Below are positions 1 through 9,232 of a stretch of 64,000 nt of DNA, one piece after another. The DNA is taken from NCBI RefSeq assembly GCF_003952025.1, contig NZ_QXGI01000002.1:372001-436000 (forward strand), in the 5' to 3' direction. The stretch comes from Bifidobacterium castoris (GTDB lineage: Bacteria; Actinomycetota; Actinomycetes; Actinomycetales; Bifidobacteriaceae). The notes under the pieces were generated by a model. The model worked only from the letters and a program-made list of their open reading frames with translations. It did no database searches and was not told the origin of the DNA. Position 1 is the first letter of the stretch, and each line of letters starts with the position of its first letter. Both the position numbers and the translations under genes were made by a program.

Positions 1-1
1 T

Positions 2-553
2 GAGCGTCTCGCCGACCATTGGCGCGCGCGGGGCAGGGAGGTGGTCGTCACGCGCGAGCCGGGCGGCACGTCGCTCGGCGTCGAGATCCGGCGGCTGCTG
101 CTGCACGGCGACGCACCGATCGCGGCGCGCGCCGAGGCGCTGCTGTTCGCCGCCGACCGCGCTCAGCACGTCGCCGAGACGATCCGCCCGGCGCTTGAAC
201 GCGGCGCGATCGTCATCACCGACCGGTACCTCGATTCGTCACTCGCCTATCAGGCGGGCGGCCGCGAACTGACGGCCGACGAGATCCGCGGGCTGAGCAT
301 GTGGGCGACCGGCGGCCTGCTGCCGCGGCGCACCTATCTGCTCGACGTCGATCCGGAGCTCGCGCATGCGCGGCTCACGCACGCCGACGACCGCATCGAA
401 TCGGCCGGCGACGCCTTCCGACGGCGCACGCGCCGCGCGTTCCTCGACCTCGCCGGGCGCGAGCCGGAGCGTTTCCTCGTCGTCGACGCATCGGCGCCGG
501 CCGACGACGTCGCGCGTACGATTTGCCAAGACAGCGCGAATCTGGTTGGGTGA
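2..553 (+). CDS. tmk: Thymidylate kinase, 5' end cut by the window edge
   Basis: dTMP kinase phosphorylates dTMP to dTDP with ATP, an essential cytosolic step of dTTP synthesis. The frame is open from base 2, so the first visible residues are internal and the P-loop lies outside the window. Visible family motifs are [10 protein letters not shown] (about residues 17-26 of the visible part) and [11 protein letters not shown], the DR(Y/F) motif that contacts dTMP. The visible part is 183 residues against roughly 200-210 for the full family, so only a short N-terminal stretch is missing. It ends 6 nt before holB and is probably co-transcribed with it, as in other bifidobacteria. Confidence 0.93.
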   Translation, partial: ERLADHWRARGREVVVTREPGGTSLGVEIRRLLLHGDAPIAARAEALLFAADRAQHVAETIRPALERGAIVITDRYLDSSLAYQAGGRELTADEIRGLSMWATGGLLPRRTYLLDVDPELAHARLTHADDRIESAGDAFRRRTRRAFLDLAGREPERFLVVDASAPADDVARTICQDSANLVG

Positions 554-559
554 GACGTC

Positions 560-1714
560 ATGAGCGTGTGGGACACCTTGGTGGGGCAGGACCGCGTCGT
601 CGAACAGCTGCGCGCGGTCAGCTGCGGCGACCCGAAGATGCTGGCGCAGTCATGGCTGATCTGCGGCCCTCCCGGTTCGGGCCGCTCCAACATGGCGCGC
701 GCGTTCGCGGCCGCGTTGGAGAGCCCGGACCACGGCCTCGGCGACGAGCCGACGAAGGCCGTGCGCGAGGTGTTCGCGGGCACGCATCCGGACGTGACGA
801 CATTGACGACCGACAAGGTGACGATCGGCATCGACGAGGTGCGCGACCTCGTGACGACGGCCGAGCAGATGCCGCGCAGCGGCCCGTGGCGCATCATCAT
901 CATCGAGGACGTCGACCGCATGCTCGAACGCACGACGAACGTGCTGCTCAAGGAGATCGAGGAGCCGAGCCCGCGCACGATCTGGCTGCTGTGCGCGCCG
1001 AGCGCGCAGGACGTGCTGCCGACGATCCGTTCGCGCACGCGCATCGTCAACCTCGGCGTGCCTTCGGACGCGCAGGTCGCGCAGTACCTCGAGGACCGGC
1101 ATGGCGTCGACCACAACCTCGCCGTGCGCGCCGCGCGGCTCGCCGAAGGGCACATCGGCGTCGCGACGCTGTACGCGACCGACTCGCAGGTGCTCGCCGA
1201 CCGCGACGAGCTCGTCGTCGGCGTCCTCGGGCTGCGCAGGACGTCGCAGGCGATCCTGCTCGCCGGCTCCCTGCTCGACAGCGCGAAGGCGCAGGCCGCC
1301 GCCGACGTGGCCAAGCGCGGCGACAAGGCGCGCGCCGAGTTCCTGCGCCTCAACGGCCTGCAGGAGGGCGACCGTGTGCCGCCGTCGCTGCGCCCCGCGT
1401 ACAACGCATTGACGAAGACCGACGACGTCAAACGCCAGACGACGCGCCGTACGCGCGACGTGCTCGACCGCGCGCTCAACTCGGTCGCGAGCGTCTACCG
1501 CGACGTCGCCGTGCTGCAGAACGACGCCGAGGAATCGGTCGGCCTCGTCAACGTCGAGAACCGGCGCGCGATCGCCGACCTGAGCGCTCGGCTGCGAAGG
1601 GAGCGGACGATCGGCTGCCTCGACGAGATCAACGTCGCGCGCCGGCGTCTGCTCGGCAACGGCAACGCGCTGCTCGTGATCGAAGCGCTGTTTTGCGCGC
1701 TCGCCGATATGTGA
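560..1714 (+). CDS. holB: DNA polymerase III subunit delta'
   Basis: Clamp-loader subunit of the replicative polymerase; with gamma/tau and delta it opens the beta clamp. The N-terminus holds an AAA+ fold with a Walker A-like GPPGSGRS near residues 35-42 and the RFC-type start VGQDRVVEQL. A stretch reading RIIIIEDVDRM occupies the Walker B position and KEIEEPSPRT follows, as in the delta'/gamma family. Length (384 aa) fits actinobacterial delta'. It follows tmk by 6 nt, the usual pairing. No strong Shine-Dalgarno is seen, so translation may be coupled to tmk. Confidence 0.9.
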   Translation: MSVWDTLVGQDRVVEQLRAVSCGDPKMLAQSWLICGPPGSGRSNMARAFAAALESPDHGLGDEPTKAVREVFAGTHPDVTTLTTDKVTIGIDEVRDLVTTAEQMPRSGPWRIIIIEDVDRMLERTTNVLLKEIEEPSPRTIWLLCAPSAQDVLPTIRSRTRIVNLGVPSDAQVAQYLEDRHGVDHNLAVRAARLAEGHIGVATLYATDSQVLADRDELVVGVLGLRRTSQAILLAGSLLDSAKAQAAADVAKRGDKARAEFLRLNGLQEGDRVPPSLRPAYNALTKTDDVKRQTTRRTRDVLDRALNSVASVYRDVAVLQNDAEESVGLVNVENRRAIADLSARLRRERTIGCLDEINVARRRLLGNGNALLVIEALFCALADM

Positions 1715-1793
1715 GCGGCCGACGGCGATTCGCGACACGCGATATATCAGCCATGCGTCGCCATGCGCGCCGCCGATGCGCGATACTGGAGTC

Positions 1794-2348
1794 ATGCTAG
1801 TTTCCGCAGATTTCACCACCGTGCCGGACCTTTACGCCAAGCAGGCGCCCGATGACGCCCGCGTGGACGGCGTGCCGTGCATCTCCTTCCCCTTCTACAT
1901 CGACCATCTCAATCCGGCCGTCAAATACCTGCATTGGGAGTTCAGCGATCCCGATTCGATTCCGGTGTGCGGATTCGAATGGATCCACTGGACGATGGCG
2001 AACCTGCCGGTCGACGCGATCATGTTCGATCCGTCGGACGCGCATGCGCTGCAGATTCCCGCCGATTTCTCGCGCAAAGTCAACGCGATGATCCCGGAGG
2101 CGGCGCAGGGGCGCAATTCGCAGGCGTCGCCGCTCTACGGCCAGGACCAGCAGAACCTGCAGCTCGTCGCGCGATACACCGGTCCGCAGCCGCCGGATCA
2201 GGACCATCGCTATGTGCTGCAGATCTGGGGCACGACCGAGCCGATCCCGGATCTCGAGCAGGGCTTCTGGCTCAATGCGATGCTGCACGGCCTCGAGCAT
2301 GCGCAGGTCGTCGACGGCGGCGGCATCACGCTCGTCGGCAGCTGCTGA
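1794..2348 (+). CDS. YbhB/YbcL-type PEBP-like protein
   Basis: A 184-residue protein of the phosphatidylethanolamine-binding / Raf-kinase-inhibitor-like family (YbhB/YbcL group), a small soluble beta fold of uncertain role in bacteria. Supporting features are the PC-x-SFPF segment near the N-terminus, the DPD-x-P motif that lines the ligand pocket, FEWIHW-x-MANLP, and a late GxxH-like stretch LHGLEHAQVVDGG. An ATG 18 nt upstream (1776) is in frame, but neither start has a good ribosome site. The hexamer GATACT ends 6 nt before 1794, which fits a leaderless transcript beginning at 1794. It may be monocistronic between holB and the dipeptidases. Confidence 0.8.
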   Translation: MLVSADFTTVPDLYAKQAPDDARVDGVPCISFPFYIDHLNPAVKYLHWEFSDPDSIPVCGFEWIHWTMANLPVDAIMFDPSDAHALQIPADFSRKVNAMIPEAAQGRNSQASPLYGQDQQNLQLVARYTGPQPPDQDHRYVLQIWGTTEPIPDLEQGFWLNAMLHGLEHAQVVDGGGITLVGSC

Positions 2349-2513
2349 AACCCCGCTCCACCCATGGAGTAATTTGCCGGTCCGATGCCTCATGCGCCGC
2401 AAAACGCGGTAGAACGGTAGAACAAGTGGGAACACGAGCAGAGCGCATGGGAGGGCGGCGTCCCGCGCCGCATCCCCATGGGCTGTGCCCCATGCATGGA
2501 AAAGAGGCATCGT

Positions 2514-4127
2514 ATGGCATGCACCACCATTCTAGTCGGCAAAGGCGCGAGCTATGACGGATCGACGATCATCGCGCGCAACGAGGACGACGAACCGGGA
2601 TCGTTCAACAACAAGAAGCTCATCATCGTCAGGCCGGAGGCCCAGCCCCGCACCTACACGAGCGTCAACGGGCATCTGACGATCGACCTCCCCGACGATC
2701 CGCTGCAGTATTCGGAGACGCCGAATTCGTTCACGAGCGACGGCGTGTGGGGGGAGGCCGGCATCAACGAGGCGAACGTTGCGATGACGGCGACCGAGAC
2801 GATCACGTCGAACGCGCGCGTCCTCGGCGCCGATCCGCTCGTCCCGTACACGCCCGCGGTCGGCAAGCCGGGCGACGCCGGATATGTGCCGGAATCGGCC
2901 GGCGGCATCGGTGAAGAGGACCTCGTCACGATCGTGCTGCCGTACATCCGCACCGCGCGTGAGGGCGTGCGTCGTCTCGGCGCGCTGCTGGAGAGGTACG
3001 GCACGTACGAAAGCAACGGCATCGGGTTCTCGGACGCGCACGAAGTGTGGTGGATCGAGACGGTCGGCGGCCATCATTGGATCGCGCGCCGCGTGCCCGA
3101 TGACTGCTACGTCGTCAACCCGAACCGTCTGGGCATCGACGACTTCGACTTCGAGGACGCCTACGGCGAGCAGCGGGAATACATGTGCTCCGAGGACCTG
3201 CGCGAGTTCATGGACCTGCACCATCTGGATGTCGACTTCGCGCTCGAGGGACGCTTCGACCCGCGTGACGCCTTCGGCTCCCATTCGGACATGGACCACG
3301 TCTACAACACGCCGCGCGCGTGGATGATCGAAAAGTACTTCAATCCGCTCGACGAGACCTGGGACGGCCCGGACGCCGACGTGCGCCCGAGCGACGACGA
3401 CATCCCGTGGTGCCGTCAGCCGGACAAGAAGATCACGATCGAGGACGTCGACTACGCGCTGTCTCTGCATTACCAAGGCACGAAGTACGATCCGTACGGC
3501 AAGCTCGGCACCGACGCGACGCGTCACCTGTACCGTCCGGCCGGCATCAACCGCACCTGCGAACGCTCGATCATGCAGATTCGCCCGTACGCGCCGCAGG
3601 TCGACCGTGCGATTCACTGGATCACCTTCGCGTCGACGCCGTTCAACGCGACGGTGCCGTTCTTCGCGAACGTCGACGCGATGCCGGCATATGTGAGCGA
3701 CACGACGTCCGAGGTCACGCTCGACAGCTACTACTGGGCGAGCCGTCTGCTCGCCGTCCTCGGCGACTCCGACTACGCCGGCACCGCGGAGCAGATCGCG
3801 CACTACAAGCAGACGGTCGCGGCGCTCGGCCATCAGATGGTCTTCGCGACCGACGAGCAGCTCGGCCGCCTCGGCGTCGACGCGACGCGCGCCGCCGCCG
3901 CCCGCGGCGTCAAGGACGAGGAGCTCGGCATCCCGGCGGACGTCGAGCCGATGGAGCCGAAGGACGTCACCGACGCGACGCGCAACCCGAAGGCGCGCGA
4001 GCTGCTCACGGCCGCGAACACGACGATGGCCGCGCAGCTCAAAGCGCAGACGCAGACGATCATCGCGCAGTGCCTGCAGGCGACGAGCGTCAACATGAAG
4101 AACGCGTTCAGCATGGCCGACTTCTAA
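2514..4127 (+). CDS. pepD: C69 family dipeptidase, first of a tandem pair
   Basis: Peptidase family C69 (PepD) N-terminal-nucleophile dipeptidase, expected to act in the cytosol on peptides taken up by the cell. The mature protein should begin at Cys3 after removal of Met-Ala. The family opening CTTILVGK is followed by YDGSTIIARNED, and WGEAGINEANVAMTATET and GGIGEEDLVTIVLPYIRTAREGV also match. The start at 2514 is set by an AAGAGG site 7 nt upstream and by the need for Cys near the N-terminus; an in-frame ATG at 2478 would bury the nucleophile. It is 537 aa and the next gene is a clear paralogue. Exact peptide specificity cannot be read from sequence. Confidence 0.92.
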   Translation: MACTTILVGKGASYDGSTIIARNEDDEPGSFNNKKLIIVRPEAQPRTYTSVNGHLTIDLPDDPLQYSETPNSFTSDGVWGEAGINEANVAMTATETITSNARVLGADPLVPYTPAVGKPGDAGYVPESAGGIGEEDLVTIVLPYIRTAREGVRRLGALLERYGTYESNGIGFSDAHEVWWIETVGGHHWIARRVPDDCYVVNPNRLGIDDFDFEDAYGEQREYMCSEDLREFMDLHHLDVDFALEGRFDPRDAFGSHSDMDHVYNTPRAWMIEKYFNPLDETWDGPDADVRPSDDDIPWCRQPDKKITIEDVDYALSLHYQGTKYDPYGKLGTDATRHLYRPAGINRTCERSIMQIRPYAPQVDRAIHWITFASTPFNATVPFFANVDAMPAYVSDTTSEVTLDSYYWASRLLAVLGDSDYAGTAEQIAHYKQTVAALGHQMVFATDEQLGRLGVDATRAAAARGVKDEELGIPADVEPMEPKDVTDATRNPKARELLTAANTTMAAQLKAQTQTIIAQCLQATSVNMKNAFSMADF

Positions 4128-4175
4128 ACCGTGCCCGACCGTGCGTGGCGCGCGCCGTACGCGCCATGCTCCATG

Positions 4176-4215
4176 CGCCGTCGGCATACGCAGCGCTATG
4201 CGTATGCCGACGGCG
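4176..4215 (+). terminator. Hairpin between the two dipeptidase genes
   Basis: A perfect 16-bp stem (4176-4191 with 4200-4215) and an 8-nt loop lie 49 nt after the first dipeptidase gene. The following bases (TATTTCGTAT) are only moderately T-rich, so this is a possible intrinsic terminator or a partial attenuator between the paralogues. Confidence 0.5.
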
Positions 4216-4346
4216 TATTTCGTATCATGGTTGGACGAATGCGGCGCATTGGCCTATCCTCCTACAATGGCCGTGGAGGCCGCCCGCACGCCGGCGCAGA
4301 CGGCGCGGGCGGCACCATCCGCATCATCTGACACCATGGGAGAGAT

Positions 4347-5972
4347 ATGAGCTGTACAACCCTGCTCGTCGGCAAGGACGCAAGCTACGACGGATCGACG
4401 ATCATCGCGCGCAACGAGGACAGCTGCAACGGCGAGTTCGACCCGAAGCGGTTCGTCATCGTCAGGCCCGAGGATCAGCCGCGTCACTACAAGTCGGTGC
4501 TTTCGCACGTCGAGATCGAGCTGCCCGACGACCCGCTGCAGTATTCGAGCGTGCCGAACGCGATCCGCAAAAGCGGCATCTGGGGCGAGGCCGGCGTCAA
4601 CGAGGCGAACGTCGCGATGAGCGCCACCGAGACGCTGACGACGAACGCACGCGTGCTCGGAGCCGACCCGCTCGTCGAGTTCGCGCCGGCGGTCGGCAAG
4701 CCGGGCGACGACTACTACAAGCCCGAGGTCGCCGGCGGCATCGGCGAGGAGGATTTCGTCACGATCGTGCTGCCGTACATCAGGACGGCGCGTGAGGGCG
4801 TCGCCCGTCTCGGCGCGCTGCTCGAACGGTACGGCACCTACGAGATGAACGGCGTCGCGTTCAGCGACGTCAACGAGATCTGGTGGCTCGAGACGGTCGG
4901 CGGCCACCATTGGATCGCGCGCCGCGTGCCCGACGACTGCTATGTGACGATGCCGAACCAGCTGGGCATCGACGAGTTCGACCTCGACGACGCGCTCGGC
5001 GACCAGCGCGACTACATGTGCTCCGCCGACCTCGGGGAGTTCATCGAACGCAACCATCTGAGCCTCGCCGTCGAGGGCGCGTCGCCGTTCTCGCCGCGTG
5101 ACGCCTTCGGTTCGCATTCCGACTCCGACCATGTCTACAACACGCCGCGCGCATGGTACATGCAGCGCTACTTCAATCCGCTCGACGAGGTGTGGGACGG
5201 CCCGGACGCCGACCACAAGCCGGACGCCGACGACATCCCGTGGTGCCGCCAGCCGGACCGCAAGATCACGATGGAGGACGTCAAGTACATCCTGAGCTCC
5301 CACTACCAGGAGACGCCCTACGACCCCTACGGCACACGCGGCGACGACGCGTCTCGCACGCGCTTCCGCCCGATCGGCATCAACCGCACGAACCATCTCG
5401 CCGCGATGCAGATTCGCCCGTACCGCCCGCAGGTCAACCGCGCCGTGCAGTGGATCGCCTACGGCTCGAACCCGTTCAACGCGATGGTCCCGTTCTTCCC
5501 GAACGTCGACGATACGCCCGCCTATCTGCGCGACACGACGGCGCGCGTGACCTCGGAGAACTTCTACTGGGTGAACCGGATCATCGGCGTGCTGTGCGAC
5601 GCGCAGCACGCGCAGACATTGTCCGCCGTCGAGAACTACCAGCAGAGGGTCGGCGCGCTCGGCCACGCGATGCTGCGCGCCGCCGACGAGCAGGTGAACC
5701 GCCTCGGCGGCGACGTCGTGCTCGAGGCCGCCGCCCGCGAGCACGAGTACGACGACGGATTCGCCGAGGACGACCTCGTCGAGGACGTGCAGCCGATGGA
5801 GCCGGACGGGATCATCGAGGCCGTGCGCGACCCCGAGGTGCGCGGCGTGCTCGCGACGGCGAACGAGGATCTCGCGTGCCAGCTCAAGAGGGAGACCGAG
5901 AAGCTGCTCGACACGGCGCTGTACACGTCGAGCCTCGCGATGAAAAACCATTTCGCGATGTCCGACAACTGA
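4347..5972 (+). CDS. pepD: C69 family dipeptidase, second of a tandem pair
   Basis: Paralogue of the preceding gene and of the same peptidase family. The start is unambiguous: GGGAGAG lies just before the ATG and the protein begins Met-Ser-Cys, placing the N-terminal nucleophile at Cys3. Shared blocks include CTTLLVGKDASYDG, WGEAGVNEANVAMSATET, GGHHWIARRVPDDCYV and DDIPWCRQPDRKIT. It is 541 aa against 537 for its neighbour. Differences concentrate in the last 120 residues, where this copy is richer in acidic residues. The two copies are separated by 219 nt with a hairpin, so they may be expressed to different levels. Duplication followed by divergence is the simplest reading. Confidence 0.92.
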   Translation: MSCTTLLVGKDASYDGSTIIARNEDSCNGEFDPKRFVIVRPEDQPRHYKSVLSHVEIELPDDPLQYSSVPNAIRKSGIWGEAGVNEANVAMSATETLTTNARVLGADPLVEFAPAVGKPGDDYYKPEVAGGIGEEDFVTIVLPYIRTAREGVARLGALLERYGTYEMNGVAFSDVNEIWWLETVGGHHWIARRVPDDCYVTMPNQLGIDEFDLDDALGDQRDYMCSADLGEFIERNHLSLAVEGASPFSPRDAFGSHSDSDHVYNTPRAWYMQRYFNPLDEVWDGPDADHKPDADDIPWCRQPDRKITMEDVKYILSSHYQETPYDPYGTRGDDASRTRFRPIGINRTNHLAAMQIRPYRPQVNRAVQWIAYGSNPFNAMVPFFPNVDDTPAYLRDTTARVTSENFYWVNRIIGVLCDAQHAQTLSAVENYQQRVGALGHAMLRAADEQVNRLGGDVVLEAAAREHEYDDGFAEDDLVEDVQPMEPDGIIEAVRDPEVRGVLATANEDLACQLKRETEKLLDTALYTSSLAMKNHFAMSDN

Positions 5973-6132
5973 TCGCCGCTGTTCATCGCACGATGATCCG
6001 AAGGCGGCGCGCATGGGCCGCCCGCCCGCGTGCGCCGGCTTTCGCCGTTCGCATCGTGATGGGGGACGTCTCGTGGCCGCAGCGTGCTGATATGTTGGAA
6101 CAGGCAGCTCAACCACCGGAAAGGAACGTGCA

Positions 6133-7650
6133 GTGTCGCTCATCGAGAATTTCACCAAGCCTTACGGATTGGTCGACAAGATCGACGCATTCGGTTATCT
6201 CGACTCCCTCAACAACAACCCCGACGCTCCGCGCAAGCACGGCAAGGTCGTCCTCGTCACCGCGGACACGCCGCTCAAGGCGTCGCGCGGCGAAGGCAAG
6301 ACGACGACGACGATCGCGCTCATCGACGCGCTCAACGCGCGCGGCATCGACGCGGCCGCGGTGCTGCGCCAGCCGAGCATGGGCATCACGGCGGCCGGCT
6401 CGAAGGGCGGCGCCTCCGGTGGCGGCAAGGCGTCGCTGACGCATCCCGAGCTCATCGACTGGGGTCTGTGCGGTGAAATGGGCGCGATCGAGGCGGCGCA
6501 GAACCTGCTCGCCTCCTTCGCCGAGAAGGCCGTCGACGACGGTCTGCTCGACACGGTGCTCGTCCCGCGCGTCTCCGAAGTGCCGTCGCGTTCGCTGCGC
6601 AGCGTCGTCGTCGACGCCGGCAAGAACGACGTGCGCGAGAAGACCGTGCTCACGCCTACCTGCGAGCTGATGCAGATCGTCGTGCTGTCGCGTTCGATGG
6701 ACGAGATCGCCGATCGCGTCGCGAAGATGATCGCCGGCACGAAGGACGGCAAGGCCGTGACCTTCGGCGAGTTCATCGACCTGTGGCGCGTCACGAACAT
6801 CCTCGCCGACGCCGTCAAGCCGGCGAAGACCGAGACGAAGAACGGCTCGCCGGTGTATGTGCACGGCGGTCCCTTCGCGAACGTCTCGATCGGCATCCCG
6901 TCGCTCGTATCCGTCGAGATGGCGTGCGCGCAGCATGACGTCGTCATCGTCGAGGCCGGTTACGGCGCCGATGCCGGCGCGCAGAAGTGGCTCGACATCG
7001 CCTGCCGCGAATACGGGGCGCAGTGGCCGAGCGCGGCCGTCGTCGTGACGCGCGCCTCCACCTGGCGCGACGACCCGGCGCTGCAGTGGCGCTACCCCTT
7101 CCACGTCGAACGTCTCGAAGGCCTCGGCATTCCGACCTTCCCGCTCATCAATCTGTGGGACGGCGAGGACGACCAGGTTCCGGCGCTGCGCGAGACGGCC
7201 GCCGAGCTCGGCTTCCGCGAGCCGATCGTCGGCAACCTGTACCGTGACGGCGGCGATGCGCTCGCCCCGCAGCTCGACGCCTTCGCCGAGGCCGTGAGCG
7301 CCGAGGATGCGCCGGAGACGCCGACGAGCCACAAGGGCATGCCGCTTGTAGAGAACGTCAAGTGGGTGTGCGAGCACGCCTATGGCGTCCCGGCCGATCG
7401 CGTCGTCATGAAGCCCGGATTCGAGGAGTCGCTCGAAGCCGCGCGCGCTCTCGCCGAGGACGCCGGCGTCGTCTTCGACGACCTCGCGCTCGTCGCCGTG
7501 AAGTCGCCGGCGACGATGACCGACAACGACGCCGCGCCGGCCGACGAACGCACGGTGACGCTCAAGAAGGTCGACGTCCATTCCGGCGCCGGCCTAGTCC
7601 ACGTCAACCTGACGATGTCGCTGACGACGCCGATGCCGAAGATCGTCTGA
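6133..7650 (+). CDS. fhs: Formate-tetrahydrofolate ligase
   Basis: Joins formate to tetrahydrofolate using ATP, giving 10-formyl-THF for purine and fMet synthesis; in bifidobacteria this can reuse formate made by pyruvate formate-lyase. The ATP loop reads RGEGKTTTTIAL near residues 50-62, and RQPSMGITAAGSKGGA with GGGKASLTHPELI matches the family's substrate-binding blocks. The length, 505 aa, is shorter than the ~556 aa of Firmicutes enzymes but consistent with the short actinobacterial form. The start is GTG, fixed by AAAGGA 8 nt upstream. It is apparently monocistronic, with a hairpin after the stop. Confidence 0.93.
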   Translation: MSLIENFTKPYGLVDKIDAFGYLDSLNNNPDAPRKHGKVVLVTADTPLKASRGEGKTTTTIALIDALNARGIDAAAVLRQPSMGITAAGSKGGASGGGKASLTHPELIDWGLCGEMGAIEAAQNLLASFAEKAVDDGLLDTVLVPRVSEVPSRSLRSVVVDAGKNDVREKTVLTPTCELMQIVVLSRSMDEIADRVAKMIAGTKDGKAVTFGEFIDLWRVTNILADAVKPAKTETKNGSPVYVHGGPFANVSIGIPSLVSVEMACAQHDVVIVEAGYGADAGAQKWLDIACREYGAQWPSAAVVVTRASTWRDDPALQWRYPFHVERLEGLGIPTFPLINLWDGEDDQVPALRETAAELGFREPIVGNLYRDGGDALAPQLDAFAEAVSAEDAPETPTSHKGMPLVENVKWVCEHAYGVPADRVVMKPGFEESLEAARALAEDAGVVFDDLALVAVKSPATMTDNDAAPADERTVTLKKVDVHSGAGLVHVNLTMSLTTPMPKIV

Positions 7651-7672
7651 GATCCACACGGCTGTCTGTTCC

Positions 7673-7708
7673 CGGGCCGCCACGCGCCTGATCGCGCGCG
7701 GCGGCCCG
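7673..7708 (+). terminator. GC-rich hairpin after fhs
   Basis: A 9-bp perfect stem (CGGGCCGCC with GGCGGCCCG), with further CGCG pairing possible inside the loop, starts 22 nt after the fhs stop. There is no long T run, so termination efficiency is uncertain. Confidence 0.45.
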
Positions 7709-7723
7709 CATGTTTCGGGCTGA

Positions 7724-8053
7724 AGGCGAAGGGGAGGTGCGGACGGTGGGGCAGGCATAGGGTATATCAAGTCGGACGAGACGTATCGGTTCACGATTGA
7801 TGATGACGGCAACACGACATGGACGGGCGACCATCTGCCGTGGCTCGTCGTTGATGATGCCGGATCGACCGGCATCCGCGTCGTCGGCAACGAAAAGGAG
7901 GAGGAGCCCGGCGTCGAGCTGCCTTCGGCGGGCGGCTTCGGGACGCATTTCGCGGCCTTCGGATTCGCGTTCATCGCGGCGGGCATGTGTCTGGCGGTGG
8001 CCGCGCAGAAGAACCGCAAACCCGGCGCGCACGCCGGGACGCGTGGTCGCTGA
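7724..8053 (+). pseudogene. C-terminal remnant of a sortase-anchored surface protein
   Basis: Frame 7724-8053 (110 codons) has no usable start codon and follows a TGA at 7721. It encodes a beta-rich stretch containing YIKSDETYRFTIDDDGN, a charged linker (GNEKEEEPG), then LPSAGG, a hydrophobic segment of about 20 residues and a basic tail (QKNRKPGAHAGTRGR). That order is the cell-wall sorting signal of LPxTG-type proteins in the LPxAG variant. No signal peptide or upstream body is present: fhs and its hairpin occupy the place of the missing part. It therefore looks like the end of a pilin or adhesin gene left by a deletion. A strong terminator still follows it. Confidence 0.62.
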
Positions 8054-8067
8054 TTCAGATGAATGAA

Positions 8068-8109
8068 GAGAGACGCCGTCGAATCGGGGGGGATTCGGCG
8101 GCGTCTCTC
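8068..8109. terminator. Bidirectional hairpin between the surface-protein remnant and the tautomerase gene
   Basis: An 18-bp stem (8068-8085 with 8092-8109, one G-T pair) with a six-G loop lies between converging reading frames. It probably ended transcription of the original surface-protein gene and of the tautomerase gene on the other strand. Confidence 0.6.
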
Positions 8110-8170
8110 GTATACGCTGAGCGTTCGTCGCACGGTAGTCGGCGGCGGAACTCGGCGCGGAAAACCCGGA

Positions 8171-8518
8171 TCAGAAGTTGGAGCCGTTCCAGCCCCAGTC
8201 GGGCGTCGCGGTGTAGCGGATGTAGGTGCGGTCGGCCGGGATCTCGAGCGTGTCCTGCAGCGCGTCCATGATCTGCGGCGTGAGATTCTTCCAGGCGCTC
8301 GTCGGCACGTTCGAGCCGAAGACGTTCACCTCAACGTAGGCGACCGGCGCGGAATCGTCGCCGCCGAAGTACATCGGCACGTTGTCCTCGAACATGCACA
8401 TGAGCCAGCCCTCGGACTTGCCGGGGACGGCGGGGATGGCCTGGCCGAACAGGTTCTTGAGCGTGTCGCGCTGCTCCTTCGTCGTCGGGATGGAGACATG
8501 GGTGTGGATGACTGGCAT
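8171..8518 (-). CDS. MIF-like tautomerase
   Basis: A 115-residue member of the tautomerase superfamily, MIF / phenylpyruvate tautomerase branch. After Met removal the N-terminal residue is Pro (MPVIHTHVS), the catalytic base of this superfamily. The C-terminal PDWGWNGSNF closely resembles the terminal VGWNNSTF block of MIF. Length matches animal MIF (about 115 aa) rather than the ~62-aa 4-oxalocrotonate tautomerases. The start at 8518 follows a perfect AAGGAGG site; an upstream in-frame ATG at 8563 lacks one. No signal peptide is seen, so it should be cytosolic unless released. The physiological substrate is unknown. Confidence 0.85.
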   Translation of the reverse strand: MPVIHTHVSIPTTKEQRDTLKNLFGQAIPAVPGKSEGWLMCMFEDNVPMYFGGDDSAPVAYVEVNVFGSNVPTSAWKNLTPQIMDALQDTLEIPADRTYIRYTATPDWGWNGSNF

Positions 8519-8674
8519 CGGTCCTCCTTGATGGAACGGATGATGGAACGGCGGCGGCCGCATCGGCGGTCACCGGCCAACAGCATCCAGTCTAGGACAA
8601 CCGCCCTGCACCGCATCCGAGTTGCACCCGACGGCTGAGCGGAGGCCGGTGGGAGACCCGTCCGCGTCGGCGCG

Positions 8675-9232
8675 TCACTTCCAGCCTTTGGGCGTGTGCT
8701 CGATCGACCACATGCCCAGACGGTGCGAGAAGCTCCGCTCCCACTTCGCTTCGAGCTCCTCCTCGGACAGGATGTGGTCGCCGCGGCGCAAACGGTTCAT
8801 CGCATTTGTGTGCGTGTCGTCGAGCAGCCATTTGCGGATGATGAAGTTCCAGATCGCGACGACGACCGCCGAGATGAGCTTGCCGATGTTCGTGCGCAGC
8901 AGGTACATCGCATGCTGGCTGATGTAGGCGTCCTTGTTCATGCCGTAGGTGGACAGCCAGATGATGACCATGTTGATGAACAGGCCGACGACGGCCGAGA
9001 ACAGGAAGATCGCCATCTCCATCCACCGTGCCATATCCGGACGGTGCCTGAAGACGTACTTCATGCTCGCGAAGTAGTTGAAGACGAGCGAGATGAGGAA
9101 CGAGATCGTCGCCGCGATGACGTTATGCATATGGAACACGCCGACGAGGAGGTTGAGGATGCCCCAGTCGATCAGGAACGCGATGATGCCGACGATGCCG
9201 AATTTCAGGATCTGCTCAATGAGTTTGCGCAC
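8675..9232 (-). CDS. GtrA family membrane protein
   Basis: A 185-residue GtrA-like protein with four hydrophobic segments, starting LIEQILKFGIVGIIAFLIDW, the typical first helix of the family. Relatives are thought to flip or carry polyprenol-linked sugars for glycosylation of cell-surface polymers. The C-terminal 45 residues are hydrophilic and basic and likely cytoplasmic. I chose the GTG at 9232: the reading frame runs further upstream, but the sequence there lacks family character. TACACT sits 6 nt before this GTG, which suggests a leaderless message. No glycosyltransferase partner is adjacent. Confidence 0.82.
   Translation of the reverse strand: MRKLIEQILKFGIVGIIAFLIDWGILNLLVGVFHMHNVIAATISFLISLVFNYFASMKYVFRHRPDMARWMEMAIFLFSAVVGLFINMVIIWLSTYGMNKDAYISQHAMYLLRTNIGKLISAVVVAIWNFIIRKWLLDDTHTNAMNRLRRGDHILSEEELEAKWERSFSHRLGMWSIEHTPKGWK

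Noticed and set aside
2-553. Thymidylate kinase lacking a P-loop
   Set aside because: The frame is open to the window edge; the missing part is outside the window rather than lost.
2514-5972. Tandem dipeptidases as an assembly duplication
   Set aside because: The copies differ clearly in protein sequence, length and C-terminal region, so they are real paralogues.
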